Part shown: piece after piece, positions 12,501-24,751 of the stretch
How positions within the stretch are numbered: position 1 is the stretch's first letter
How the letters are laid out: each line of letters begins with the position of its first letter
Source of the DNA: Usnea hakonensis
Lineage: Eukaryota > Ascomycota > Lecanoromycetes > Lecanorales > Parmeliaceae
Assembly (NCBI GenBank): GCA_013423325.1
Contig: BLJB01000268.1
Coordinates: 112,758-176,757 of the forward strand
DNA length: 64,000 nucleotides
Direction of reading: 5' to 3'
The notes under the pieces: model-generated
The model's input: the letters and a program-made list of their open reading frames with translations, nothing else
Database searches by the model: none
Told to the model about the DNA's origin: nothing
Position numbers and translations under genes: made by a program

Positions 12501-13432
12501 GATCGAGCTCAGTAAGTCCACTCGAAGACCCCTGATAAGACAATTTACCAATGATGTGCATCGTTGTGTGGTCTTTGCGATCTCAAGGTCGATTCTTACA
12601 GTCTCTTCTCTCTGTGTGATTGTCGCCTAGAGATTTCATGAACGGACGTGATCCTCGTGAAATCCATTTCAGGCGCCTACAAAGACTACGTACTCCGAGA
12701 AGATTCTTTCCAATGAAGAATAGTCTGCTCGGTGCTCATCCTAATCTCTTTCTACTATCTCATGCTCCATGACATCTGTTTGATCCACGATGCTGCGAGT
12801 ATAGATGAGCTCGGCTTTCTGGCTGATTTGAAGTCTCAGGATTGCTTTCCGGTAGCGAAGCCCTCCAAGCCCATCAAGGCCTTCTGGCTTCACGTCTTTG
12901 GGTGTAACATGATAATCTTGGGGCGAATGACCTTGTTGACAACGTTCACAGCGGAGTTCCAGACCCTAATAAGCTCTTCAACCCACATCAAGATTTATAC
13001 ATGCAGTCAGACGACGACGACAGCCTTCCGCAGGCTATCAGACACCATCTATGCGGTTTGAGGCCACCACATCTTACCCGCAATTGATATAGGAGTGAGC
13101 CAGAGTCACGAGATGTTGAACTCCCAAAAGATCGTGACAAGTTGCAAGCAGATGCATCAATTCAATCTCAAGATGACTGGCGAATAGGTTCTGTGACCTA
13201 CACAAGGTCAGTACACCCTGTCTCAAGGCGGCCATTGACTAGGAAAAAGTCGGCTTACCGATACTCTAGGAGCCACAAACACCCTATCGCGATCGGCCTC
13301 CCCGAATCGACTGCATACTGTATTGGGAGGAACTCGTGCCTTTGTTGAGCGAACAAGCACCTTACTAGCCTTAGGTACAAGAGTCGCTCATCAAACATCC
13401 GATACTGCACCTCCACAACCATAGTTGCCACC
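9557..13432. other. Long gene-poor stretch
   Basis: Short open frames on both strands lack ATG starts, family motifs or consistent splice sites. A 17-base GC-rich palindrome (10295-10311) lies in a small GC-rich island, and a TATA-like CTTATAAA occurs near 11139 without a convincing ORF after it. Possible decayed coding sequence cannot be excluded in 12285-13061. Confidence 0.5.
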
Positions 13433-14282
13433 ATGGCTCTACCACAAAGAGAATTTTATCAAGCAGACCCTGTTCCCCGCGCAGACAAGCGACTTGAGTA
13501 CGAAGTTGTGAAACTCATCAACATCTCCCCCGACGTTGACCTGCCACCACTTACGACAGGCACAACGGCACAATACAATAAGCCACACGAGGCAAAACGC
13601 GTCGTCTGCAAAGGTGGTGACACCCTGAGATCAGATTCTCAAATTGTTCGGTGGCGCCTAGAACCTTCGCCTGTGAACGCGTCTCGATAGACTGCTACTT
13701 TGAGCGGTGTGCTTCCCTGACAGATCATACGTCAGCTATCCCAGTCAGGTGTGCAGCTCAAATCTTGTCATCCTCATCACCTCGTATGGTTTCTTGCCGT
13801 CTAGAGATAAAGACCATGATAACCCCATCTTCCTCCAAGCCCATCTCGTACAGCAGACTTACCACGAACGCGGGATTCTCGTCATTGATGGTCAATAACG
13901 TCTCTCTGTTACTTCGCAGCACACTCGATATGACCGGTTAGATGGGAGCTTGAGTGGCGTCTTCAGTGGGTGATGGGAGTTCTTCTTGGATGGGTAACAA
14001 ACGAAGCACATTCATGCTATGGCCTGAGCAACGAGAAACGTTGTTTGGAAGTCCATTGAAGCCAAAATACAATATATAAATCGTGGACTCCAATTGACAC
14101 CAGCCAATACCCTTGTCCTTCCAAGAACGCCAGGAGTGTCCTTGGACGATAAGTTCTACGTCAGAGTGGGCAATTGGTGCACCGAGAAGTATCCAAAGAG
14201 AAGAGTCATGGGTCAGGTACACTATTATCTCATGGACCGTACTACGGTAGCACTCGAGGAAGTTATGGAGGGGCCATGCTAG
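13433..14282 (+). pseudogene. Possible decayed or fragmented gene, unrecognised
   Basis: The first segment (13433-13690, 85 codons) starts at an ATG in an excellent context, GCCACCATGG. Further protein-like segments follow in other frames: 13707-13898 (containing ILITSYGFLPSRDKDHDNP and VQQTYHERGILVIDG) and 14110-14282 (VSLDDKFYVRVGNWCTEKY, then a short tail). No set of canonical introns joins them cleanly, and stops lie between. This looks like one gene broken by indels, or a multi-exon gene whose introns I could not place. I do not recognise the family. Confidence 0.35.
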
Positions 14283-14473
14283 TGGCTAGCTGAGAACGCA
14301 CGACTCGAGACAGGAAGTCCAGGGCTTATCTCAGAAGAAGCGTCCTTTACTACATATGTTATGCGGCCTATGAATGTTGTAGGAGTTCATGGTTTCGTTA
14401 GACAGCTCGATCAAATTTCCTTCAGTACAAGCAGCAAAGCAACCCAGCCTTGACCATCCTACAACACCTCCTC

Positions 14474-16474
14474 TCAAACATACTCCGCCGTGACGCTATC
14501 GTACTTGACTTGTTTATAGACAAGACAGTACTTCGTCTGCGCCGAGTAATACGTCATTTCTATCTCGTAATAGATGACATAGTACATCTTGCCGTCCCGA
14601 CCTAGCTTCTGCGTCAGTTCGCTGACAGGGATACAGCTTAGATCGGCCGTCAGTCTCGCTAGGTGTTTGACATCTCCACCCTCTTTGTAGATGGGGGCAC
14701 CTTTGTCTTCGGGGTCGGCAAACATGAGAATATCCTGGGAAACAATTTGGCGAGGACCTTCCGATACTTTCCAGACTTTGTGGTATTTGCGGACGAAAGC
14801 GCGGTCCTCGGTGACGGGGCTGCCTTTGGTGATGAACCAAGACATGTCGTAGACTTTGAGTTCGCCGTCGTAGTCGTCCCTAGCATGGTTAGCAATCGGA
14901 GGGGAAAAGGGAACATGATGACTCACCACCAGCTTGTGGTCTTGGCGTGTCTGCTGCTATCATACTTGCTCATGATCTCCGTCCCATAATGCTTTCTCGC
15001 AGAACGGCTCGCTACTTTGACTCTCTCCGTATCTGGTTCCAGCTGGCTTAAGCCTTTCATCAGGGCACCTCGGACCACCGCGGTCCAGCCGTTGGGAGGC
15101 TGCATGACTTCGATGGCAGGATCAATAGCTGCGCGAACGGTCTCGCGAAGATAGGCGTTCTGACCGAACCCGCCGACAAGGAGTACTGCTTTGACTTTCT
15201 TCTGGGTGGCAGTGATCTGACCTCGGACTAAGGCTACGACTTCTTCCACGACGGGATCGAAGATGGCTTTGACTTGGGTGCCGTTCATCTTGAACTTGCC
15301 CCTTCGAACACCCTGGGATGGGTTGTCGGCTAGACCAGGGACTGATTTTATCAGCTGCTATGATACATCAGGAATATACCAGGACGAGACTCACCAGGTA
15401 TAATGAATTCCTCACTAGCTCCACCGCGGAACGATTTCTTGGTGACTAAATCAAATCTCTTCATAGCGTCTTCCACTACCTCCTCATCCCATTCCTCGTT
15501 CAAGCTCAGTTTATCGACCAAGAATTTCTGGAAGATACGATTCAAGAACGTGCTCCCACATAATCTTCCAGAGCCCATAGCTGCCTCAGTGACTCTAAGG
15601 ATAGGTTTCAGTTCTGTCACCGTATAGGAGATTAGATCTACGGTGCCGCCTCCGGCATCGCAGAGCACAAATGTATCGCCGACTCTAATGCTGTGCGGAT
15701 CCATGGCATGCAAAGCATAAATGGCGGCAGCTTCAGGCTCAGATATGATCTGGAGACTCTTGCCCATTCCAGCTGCAGCCGCACACGCGCGGGTCTTGGC
15801 TTGGGCCGAATCTGACCAGACTGCCGGTACAGTAATAATGTATTCGATTGGTGTGCTTTTAATGATACTCGACGGCAACTTGAACTTGAGTACCTCTTCA
15901 GTGTGGGCGCGTAAGGCTCCGAGATAGTCGGTGCATAGCTTCTCGCTTGAGGCGCTGTAGCCCGGGGGAAGGGCGTGCTGGTCGGGGAACTGACGACTCA
16001 AGTCCGAAATACCACGGCCTTGGGTTGGATCGAGGTCGAGCTTGAACCATTGGTGGCGGAGGCCATAGTCGTCGACTTGGAAGCCCCATTTCACCTCGCC
16101 CTCGTCGTATCGGAGTTCGCTGACACTTCTGTCAGCTCCCATTTGTGTTCTCATACGCATGTAAAGAGTATCATATAAGAGAAAAGACTGACGTTGGCAC
16201 TTTATCACTGCTCACCCCTTCGAGGCCTCCAGACGTCGAATCAGGCCACTGAATGATGACAGACTGCACATCAGGCTATACAACTTATCAGCATGGTAAC
16301 TGATACTGGCAGCTGGTATGACACTCATACACGACGAGTCTGAGCCCAAGCAACACCAGAGAATGTCGTTCCGAAATCCACAGCAATGAGAATCTTGCGG
16401 TCAGCCGTAGGGTCGTCAATCGCCATACCGGAAGCGGACTGCTCGAGGGTCTCAAGACTGGTTTTCTCTTTCAT
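14474..16474 (-). CDS. Hsp70-like (HSPA12-type) ATPase
   Basis: Five exons (introns 16276-16330, 16120-16192, 15342-15394 and 14880-14926) encode 590 residues, with all junctions in frame. Actin/Hsp70 nucleotide-binding signatures are present in order: phosphate-1 loop IAVDFGTTFSG near residue 35, phosphate-2 VLCDAGGGTVDLISY near 230, and the adenosine motif VLLVGGFGQNAYLRE near 390. The C-terminal part (about 120 residues, Lys/Tyr-rich, ending YDSVTAEYV) does not resemble the canonical Hsp70 substrate-binding domain and has no EEVD tail. Filamentous fungi carry many such divergent Hsp70-like genes, and their clients are mostly unknown. It is probably cytosolic, since no signal peptide or TM segment is seen. 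The start was chosen as the first in-frame ATG before the phosphate-1 loop. Confidence 0.9.
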
Positions 16475-17109
16475 GTCAATGTCTTGTGGGGTGCGAGTAA
16501 CGAGGGGACACTACTTGGGTTGCTCTTGCTGTGTTGAGGACGAGAGTACTGTGATGTAAAGAAGAAAAGATCTTGGGGCGGAGCCGATGAAGAGAGAGGG
16601 GCTTTGAAGACTATGAGGCTATCGAAGCTTTGGAGCCTTGCAGTATTCTCTAGCCAAGGGATGAGCCTTGGTTGAAGCAAGAATCGGCGATATTTAGATA
16701 GGGTAAGCAAAAGAAGGCTACCGAGACTCAGCACGGGAACTGCGCTAGCACACCGAACGACGCATCGGATCACGCTACTGCAGCATTACAGGTGGGAAAT
16801 GCACTCAACACTTGAGCAAATCTGAGTAAACTGGTGTTTGTTTAGGTGGACAGCCTCGTGGTGTTCTGCAGCTTCCCCGCTATTTTAGTGTTTAGTCGAA
16901 GAAATGGGGCGCAGTCACTACCTACTAAAGTAAGTTAGGCGCATAAATCGCGTAAGGCTGCCAGGCTGATTTTATATCCCGCACCACCACCACCACATCC
17001 CAGCAGCCCAGCACACAAGAGCTAAAGGTCTGAGCCATGCACCAGGGAAAGACAACATCTTGCACCATTTTAGTCTAACTGATTGCCAGGACTCCTGGCA
17101 CCCTTTGAA
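16475..17109. other. Divergent intergenic region
   Basis: A 635-base spacer between the minus-strand Hsp70-like gene and the plus-strand coiled-coil gene must contain both promoters. A run of CCACCACCAC occurs near 16983. No clear TATA element was picked out. The open frame on the minus strand here is probably leader sequence. Confidence 0.5.
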
Positions 17110-18892
17110 ATGACGATGGAGCAACACCAGGAGTCGCAAAATCGTGACAAGTTGACGATGGCTACTAAATTGAGTGACAATAGCGACAACAATCCAGAGA
17201 CGTGGTATAAAGTTCATGCCAATGAGACCAGAATCGCCGAATCGCCATTTGCAGACGATGGTCAAGTGACCACGTCCCAAGGTAGATGCATTTTCGGAGC
17301 GACCCCACGACTTCAAGCCTCTAACCCTAAGCCAGACGAGATTACCATGACCTCAGTATCGACATCAAACATCCCTCCAAAGAAGGCTCAACCGAAATCG
17401 AAGCCTGATCAACCGATCAAAATAGCTGGGTCTTTTGAAGCCCTAGACGCCCTCGAAAAAGACTACCGTGATCTACAGAATGCCTACAACAACTCGCAAC
17501 ACGATCTCCAATCCACGAGTCGAGAGAATAGAGACCAATCGCTCGAGCTACGGGACCTCAAGCGACGCCTCGCCAAGTTGCAAGAGCAAAACGCCGAAGT
17601 CAGTGAGGAAAATGGGCTCTTGCGCGAAGCCTACCAGGCGATTCAGGCTCGCGGAGAGAAGCTTTCCAAGAGCGAGCGACATAAGTACAACGAGAAATTC
17701 GAAATGCTCGAGAACCACATCTCGCACTTGCAACACGAACGGCACAAGCGGGAAACGCACATGGAGTTCCTCACCGAGCAGACTCGCGAAGCCAACAACG
17801 CGAAAGAGCGGCTCGAGAACGAAGCCCGAAAGCTGCAGAGGCAGATGAGGGACTTGTCGGCCAATCTGACCGAGTGCAAAGACGATTTACTTAGGCTGCA
17901 GCCTACGAGCCAAGTGTCCGATAACGAGGTTTCGGAACAGTTTTCAAATCTCGATCAGCAGATTGCAGGGTGGATAGACGACCAAACCGAAGACTCGGCG
18001 GCACTGGAAGGGAATATTGGAAGCTTAAAAACAGTAGACGATTTACCAGAGCAACTCAGGATGTTTGCAACCCCTGACCATTTGCGACTTGCGAAGAGAT
18101 ACCCCGACTCGCAGCCATTGCTCTTACGGTACTTCATTCACTGCTATCTGCAAACATTCATCTTGAGCGGCGAAGTCTATCTCTTCGGACTAGACGAACG
18201 CACGATTTCCTTGCTGCAGGGTATGGAGGAGGGGATGAAGCAGCTGGAGCCCCGTCGAGGTATTCATACTGTTCTCATCATACATATTACCCAGCACCAT
18301 TAACATAAAAGTAGACGACAAGACGCTTCAAAATTGGAGATCCGAAACGCTCCGCGGTCTATTAAAGATGGATAGCTTCCGCGAAGAGCAGACCCGCCAG
18401 GCCAAACTCGCTGCCCACTCCCTCTCCTCAGCGCTCTCAACCCTCATCTCAGACCCGTCAAGCGATACCAGTAGCCCATCGGAACTCTTCAGCCAAATCA
18501 TCCAGCCAGCTATCACCCTCGCAACCGCCCTCCGCCTCTCTACAACAGACTACCGCCTCGTCTTCCACCCTTTTATCCGTGACCCCAGTAAAGCAACCAC
18601 GGCATACAACTACGAGATTCAAAACTCGAGCATGATCGACTTGATGACGCATAAAATTATCCGGCAAGATAGCGTGCTGAAGATTGCGGACGATGGACGT
18701 CTGGGGGAGGAGATGCTCGTTGTCTCGCCGGCGCTGGTGAGAGATCAGAGGGATGGGAAGGGTAAGGTTATGGTTTGTAAGCCGACGGTGTTGGTCAGGT
18801 TGGATGAGCCGATGGGGAGAAGGGGGAGGGGGATCAAGGCGTTGGGAGCTTGGACGCCGAGTTGGCTTGGTGGGGATGAGGGGGGTCAGTGA
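17110..18892 (+). CDS. Coiled-coil protein of unknown function
   Basis: Two exons (intron 18260-18311, 52 bases) give 576 residues from the ATG at 17110. A second ATG lies two codons downstream. After a polar N-terminus, residues about 125-270 are a long heptad-rich coiled coil dense in Glu, Lys, Arg and Gln (for example RDLQNAYNNSQHDLQS and KLQRQMRDLSANLTECKDD). The C-terminal half is globular and mixed, containing QTFILSGEVYLFGLDE and, across the splice, VDDKTLQNWRSETLRGLLK. It ends in a conserved-looking block (YNYEIQNSSMIDLMTHKII). The architecture suggests a scaffold or cytoskeleton-associated protein, but I do not recognise a named family. Confidence 0.8.
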
Positions 18893-19749
18893 GGTTGGGT
18901 CCGTGGGGTTCTTTCTGATGTCGTGAGCTAGTCGAAATGCACTGTTCGCTACTGAAAAGAGTCGATTGAAATGACAAATATAGTACTTCCTAGTATCGCC
19001 GACTTCTCGTTCTGCATCAAAGAATCGCAAGCTCCTAGGAGGTCTATTACACAAAAAGTTATTAACGCTATATAAAAACAAGCCTGCACCGAGGCCGCAG
19101 CCCCTTGACATGCTCCGGTCTCTTAGCCAGATCAGTATGAGATCGATAGAGGTAGCGCCGCTAACCCTGTCTCTGATTAATAATAGAAGAACTTTCAGTA
19201 TCGAGAACGGAAGTCCCGCGGTGCAATAATGGTCCCCCCTAAGATCGATGTCTGGCTCTTTGCAATGCTCTTAGCCTTTGGTCTGATATTTTGAGGACTG
19301 TGGGGGTTCGATGATCTGAGACGCTAAAATTCTTTCGTAGAATCTCGCAGGATGTTCAATAGCCGTCGCCCGATTGTTCCCTACAATCATTGTTCTACAG
19401 CCTTGTCAAAGGGGGTGCGGGGTATGCTCTGCCGCAGGCTTGCCTAAGATGGGGGTTTGGCTTATCAAGAGAACCAATCAATCCAAGTGTGAGTGCATGT
19501 GCTCGGGCTCTTGATTATTGCATAAGTGGTCCCTGCATGTTCATAGTAATTAGAGCGTCCCTCATTCGTAAGATGCTGTACTTTTCTTTTAGCGCTATCA
19601 CCCACCTTCCTTTTCTGGCGACGTACTTCTTCCCCTATCGCTTCCTCTCGAAAACCCGAAAATAAAAAATACGCCGTCAGAGCTAACCTCCATGCTATCA
19701 CTACTCGCCGTGATTTTAGCATCTTCTTGCGCCCAAGTATACAACTGCG
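18893..19749. other. Intergenic, nothing recognised
   Basis: An 857-base spacer between two plus-strand genes. No RNA gene, repeat or supported ORF is visible. A minus-strand open frame entering it from the coiled-coil gene is a shadow of that gene. Confidence 0.5.
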
Positions 19750-21417
19750 ATGCCTCCATTGAACCTTGAGGACTCAGTCAATGTTGCCTCACTAGCAGGC
19801 ACTTGGCTGGGGACCATTTTCACCGGTGTCGGCTTGCTTGCCGTACTCACCCAGCTTCGCAGCTTGCTCCTATATGTGACCGCGGAAAACAGACGATGGA
19901 AGGAACGTGCCGCTGGCGCATGGGCCAGTTGCATTTTGATTGATCAGATGCCTAATAATGGCGTCCAAGAAAGTGTAGTTCCTACCTTTTCTGGCTGGCT
20001 TCAACATTTTTATCTGCAAGAAAAGTCCATCACCACGTCGCAGGATGATCGTGGTGTGTCTGGTAAAAGTTCTTGGACTAACCTGTTTGCGCGAATGGAC
20101 ATAAAAGCCACACCTGGACGGCTATGGTGGGTTGAGACCACAACGAGCTCCAACGCGGAAGCACGACTTTGCTGGCAGTAACTTGTGGATTTGCCCTCTA
20201 CGACCAGGTCTTGGGGATGTTCTAGTCCAAAACGGAAGCATCTCGTACGGTTTCTCAGCGGCCGAGTTTGCAGCATTGATTATACTTTGCGGTTTTCGTC
20301 CTAGAGACTTTTCCCCCAAGAGCTCTGGACATTCGATATGCTCTTATGGCCAGATGCTCGTGGCCGACCATGGTCCTTTCTCGCAGATCGCAAAATTTGA
20401 CTCTCATCATGGATTCCGTGACGCGATCAAAAGTTTCAAGACGGATTTGCGTGACGTTCCCGTAGCTCACAGTCTCAATTTAGCGTTTGGCATGATACCA
20501 TGCAAGGGTCGCCAAGGAAGAGAATGGATCATTCCTCGCAAGGGGAGCAACCTGGCCGGTGATTCCCTCCAAACCTTTTCAGTAGCGATTTGGAGTGAAT
20601 ATGCATTGCCACAGCAACTCAAAAAGATCCAATATTCTTTCGAGCGCTTTGTAGGCGTCTCAGAACTCAACATCGGGGATTACTCGCAAAGAAATGCAGT
20701 CTTTGAAGCCGATGATGTTGTGGTGTTGAAGAACCTGATGACTACCAGTGGTCTTGCTTCGGTAACCCCACGGTCTTATGGTATCTCCAAACCCGACCTT
20801 CCAACCCAAGTAAGGGGCATCTTGAATGCTGCACACGCAATAGCAGCCATTCAACCTTGGGCTGATGCCCATTCTTCCTGTGTATTTGACATCTGCTATT
20901 AGATCAATCCTAGAGCCGTTCTATAAGACGAGAGAATTCACGGTACAAGTCTTACAACGCGAATTGATGAAAACACCCAGAATGAGCTTCCGGCCACAGG
21001 GCAAGACCGGCGAGGAGCTTTCGCGGGTTCTCAATGCTATAGCAGGCGATAAGGATCATTTCTTTGGAGACGAACAACACAGCCATCAGACTTCACACTA
21101 TCACGAAGCTATGTCTATGGTCTTTCAACACAACAACATTGAGCTAGAGGATGTCAGAATCTCTCTAGCTGCTGCGGTTGGGTCGAAACTGTTTTGGCGC
21201 CAAATGGAGACAAAAGAAGACGAGTCTATTCAAACTAGTCTAGGACATTATTTGGAGCGTTGCTATCTCCAAGACAAAACCAGCACAAAAAGCGCGTAAT
21301 GTGCCTGCCTGGGCCATTGACGTATATGTGAATTACCTTTGGGGCTGGGTCACGGACTCCATACCTGCGGAACCGGATCTGATTGCTTATTTTCGGAGAC
21401 GAGTCTTCCTGGCCTAA
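19750..21417 (+). pseudogene. Frame-disrupted conserved fungal protein
   Basis: Protein-like sequence runs for about 1.65 kb but in several frames. The ATG at 19750 opens LNLEDSVNVASLAGTW plus one TM-like segment and AAGAWASCILIDQMPNNG. The frame changes near 20050-20165, where a 52-base intron with GTGTCT donor and a CTAAC branch site is an alternative explanation. It then continues through DVLVQNGSISYGFSAAEFAAL to about 20810. A second change could be a 34-base intron (20811-20844), unusually short. The third segment stops at 21297, while clear coding sense continues one frame over (NVPAWAIDVYVNYLWGWVTD, then AYFRRRVFLA) to 21417. That last break has no splice explanation, so I favour a pseudogene or sequencing indels. 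I do not recognise a named domain. Confidence 0.6.
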
Positions 21418-21476
21418 ATTAGGAGTACATACTGGAGCCAAGCCTAGTGGTACTGTGAGATAATGCACCGTGTATG

Positions 21477-21830
21477 TCACCGACGTGATCTTCTTTCGTT
21501 CTGATCGGGATGACCCCACATGTCCTTACGATCTGACATCTGGCTACTTCTTTGTGACGAGGATGGCTCATCTATTTCCGCATCTCCTAAAGCCCCAGCA
21601 TTCAAAGTGCCTGTGATCACTTGCTCTTCCCTTATCGTCTCCGCAATTTCGCTGCCAAATAGCTTTACCATTTTCTCTGGTTCGAAATTTCCTGGAAATT
21701 TTGCTCGTGTGGGCAGCATTTTCGAAATTCTTGGATGGAGCACCCTTGAGAGTACCTATCTTGGAATTGATGCATTATCTGAATCAAAGGACCATCACAT
21801 GCTTGGTAGTGGGTCTTTGCAGGGCTAATC
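21477..21830 (-). other. Possible coding fragment
   Basis: A minus-strand open stretch has a charged, protein-like composition (AKFPGNFEPEKMVKLFGSEI, then EQVITGTLNAGALGDAEI). It lacks an ATG start and an obvious upstream exon. It could be the last exon of a gene whose remainder is decayed, or chance. Family unknown. Confidence 0.25.
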
Positions 21831-22239
21831 AGCTCCTTCAACCTTATAATTTAATATTTAATCACAGTCGTAAGACCCGAGCTTAGAGCTAGCTAGTGGT
21901 AACAGCCGCGCCGCCCTTCCATATTAAAGGTTTCCATGGTCGCCAGCCGATTGCCAGACCGATGTAATTGGCCGGTAGGATTCTATCCACTGTATGTACT
22001 TTTTTGACGGGCCGCATGGAGCGCATACGCATTAGCTCGATTTTTCATTTGCCTTTCAAGCGCTTATTTGCGCCTCCCCGAGCTCTAATTATCGTATCGT
22101 GAATTCAAGCTGTCAATATCACTTGAAGAAATCTGTTTCGCGAGTCCATGCAATTCTCTGATTCGCAGAAAACGGTTAGTCTCTGAATATTCGTAACTTC
22201 GGTCCAATAGGCGGCTCGCTGAATTGGTCCTCGGCCAAA

Positions 22240-23144
22240 ATGACATCAAGATGTACTGCAATCCAGCTCACTAGCTTGCTAGCTTGGATTCTCTTCATGT
22301 CAGCACTTCCTGCATTACCCGGTATTCTTCAGGCATCTCCCTATCTTTGCTATCCTAGACGGACCATTGCTAATATGAGCTAGTTACGATCTTGCCAGAA
22401 CCTCTCACGTTGACGAACCAAACCCGAAGTCCTACGCTTGATGTTGTCTCAAACTACTCTGGGGATCCTTTGGCCATCGAGAATTGTGGAATTTTTGCGC
22501 CTGAAGTAGAGCGTGCACTGCGCTTTATGCACCATATCGCCGACTTGACCAGACTGATAGTCGTTGCCGGGTCTGGTAGTCCTGCTTACAGAGCCATGTT
22601 CAAGAATGACTCGGTCAAATCACAGGTTGAGCTACATTTTAATGAGATTTACGAGTATCGAGGTTCGATAGGCTTAAAGCCAACGCCTTTTCGAATCACT
22701 GCGCCACGACTTGCATGTGCGGCTCCGGATTCAGTACTAAGCTACGGTTTTCTGAACTTAGGCTACGATCCGTGGCGACGATGTGCAGCCGGCCCTGAGG
22801 GACCACCTAACGAGCTTTTTTATGCTGATGGAACGGCCTATATCTTCATCTGCCCTAGCTTCTTCCAAAAGCCTCTGGCGCCCTTTGGGAGCAAGTGCCC
22901 AAATGTCGTTGAGAACATTTTTACCGGCGATGAAATGCTCTTCTATGGGGCCTATCAGGTCTACCTCCTCCTCTACATCTTCGTTCGCTGGTACCTTAAG
23001 GGACTGGCCCTGGACAGTAGCAGCGCACCGGTGGAGGTCTTTGAATGGAACCTGTGTATCAACTATTCGGACCTCTCTTCAATGAAGAATCCTACTAATT
23101 ACGTGCTCTATGCTGCCTGTAGGTGGTGCCTTGTCGGACACTGA
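22240..23144 (+). CDS. Secreted M35-like (deuterolysin-type) protein lacking HExxH
   Basis: The ATG at 22240 (context GCCAAAATGA) begins a signal peptide, with LTSLLAWILFMSALPALP before the splice. Intron 22322-22398 has a GCTAAT branch site. Total is 275 residues. The body follows the layout of fungal M35-like secreted proteins: a cysteine-bearing N-terminal half, ADGTAYIFICPSFF, GSKCPNVVEN, then a helix where the zinc motif belongs, and a C-terminal NPTNYVLYAA block resembling the NADSY..FA motif of M35 enzymes. At the expected HExxH position the sequence is Y220-I-F-V-R224, so both zinc histidines and the catalytic Glu are absent. A catalytically dead secreted protein or an early pseudogene is likely. 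A C-terminal intron (GTAGGT donor, CTGTAG acceptor) would instead end the protein at YAAC, 18 bases beyond the given end. Confidence 0.72.
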
Positions 23145-24751
23145 TTTACCGCTGTAGGCTAACGAGATATATAGTACTAGCACAGGGATGTCGATACATA
23201 CCAGATCCGGGTAAACCACCATTTTCTTCTGGGCTTTTGTTCGGTGCAGCAAACGCTTCAACGTCTTACGAGTAGTGCTTGAGAATGGTTGCTTTTGAGA
23301 GAATATTATGCTGGTATGGTTCGTTGAAGAGCGTCGCTGCTGCGCTTGGACAGCGCTTCTGGAAGGCGCTCTAAGTTTGTCAACATGTATATGTTTATGA
23401 CCATGAAGAAGACACGGAAATTTGTTTAGGTAGTTCAGGCAGGACTACTGTTCTGACAGCTCTGAACCCGCAGGCATCTGTGCTTTTGCGACAATAGTAG
23501 ACAAGCTATTCCCTGGCGAGATCCGAGGACCGTCGCTAATGATAGTGTTGGGACAAGGTGATAGAGCAGCTGCGCTAATAATATTTATGGAAAAGATAAA
23601 TTCGCGATGTGCACGTTTTTGTCCGCCCGCAGAATTCTTTATCTGAGTACTTATTAGATTCCTGGCACGATATTCTTGCGCGCCAGTGAATTTTGGGGGA
23701 TCTCGATAACTTCGGGTATCGCATCTTCGAAACTACCAAGTCTTTCATTGTACAAGCGCTGCAATAAATGCAGCTATGCTAGGACGTATCGAGAACCCTT
23801 CTTCGGATTACTTCTCTTTATATCAAGGTCATGAGTAACCACTTGGTTGTTGCTTTGTTCTTGCTCCTTTACTTTACATTATAAGTAGTTGGCGTTGGCG
23901 TTGGCATGGCGCCTTCGATATCTCTGTGACCCTAGCTATTATCTTTAAAGTCATTGTGTTCTTGGGGAAGAGAGCCCGGATCGAGGACTTTTCGACTTCG
24001 TGGGAGTTCAGTTTGCATGGGGCGTGCGCGACGATGTTGAATTTGCTGATGTTGACATCGCACTTGTGACGACAGAGACGGGTACTCGGTTTAGGGATTA
24101 GGCTGCTCGTTTTGCTTTCATAGATTGGCCATTTCTTGGCTTTTTTCTTCCAAGGCTACGCTGTCTGGATTGCAATGTCCTCAAGCTTTCTGTGCATGCT
24201 CCCTCATTACTTGTACAGTATACATTGGTTCATCGAATAATTACTTATCCTCGCTGGCTATAGGTTCGGTGATGGCCCTTGGACAGTATACTTTTGATTC
24301 TCCCCAATGCTGTGCTTTGGATCATTCGACATTACCAAGTTAACGTCCTGCAGGAAGATCAGCCTACTACAAGGTCGGGAACATATATCTTTTCCCGAGG
24401 GGGCCTTCAGAATTAGTTAGTGTTGTATCACTACTATAGGTTTGCCTAAGCTACAGAAAACAAGGTTCTGACGGCCGAGCGAAGGTCTGCAAGCAGGTGA
24501 GGGAGCTGGCAATGAGTCATCACGTCTTTTTGCGCCTTTGACACAGGGTCGGTATTAACTCTAAACACCAGCTGGCGTCATCCTGAGCGCTAGTGGCCGT
24601 AACACTTATGTCTCACCACTTCGTAGGTGTTGACAAAAAATACATGACCTCGTGACCTGAAAAATTTAAGCCATTTAAATTTTACTTACAACCAACTTTC
24701 TTTCACATCCTCCAACCTCGATTCCCAAGAACTTCAAAATCATACCTCAAA
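23145..24751. other. Gene-poor stretch
   Basis: About 1.6 kb with only short frames in both directions. No family motif or clean start is found. The last 150 bases form the CT- and AC-rich leader of the next gene. Confidence 0.5.

Noticed and set aside
12285..13061. Overlapping plus-strand frames that might be a gene
   Set aside because: No consistent splice sites, no family resemblance, and only one has an ATG start.
16471..16773. 100-codon minus-strand frame upstream of the Hsp70-like start
   Set aside because: Not in frame with the nucleotide-binding domain, no motif; probably leader sequence.
18458..19111. 217-codon minus-strand frame
   Set aside because: Shadow of the second exon of the coiled-coil gene; Pro- and Arg-rich composition typical of antisense frames.
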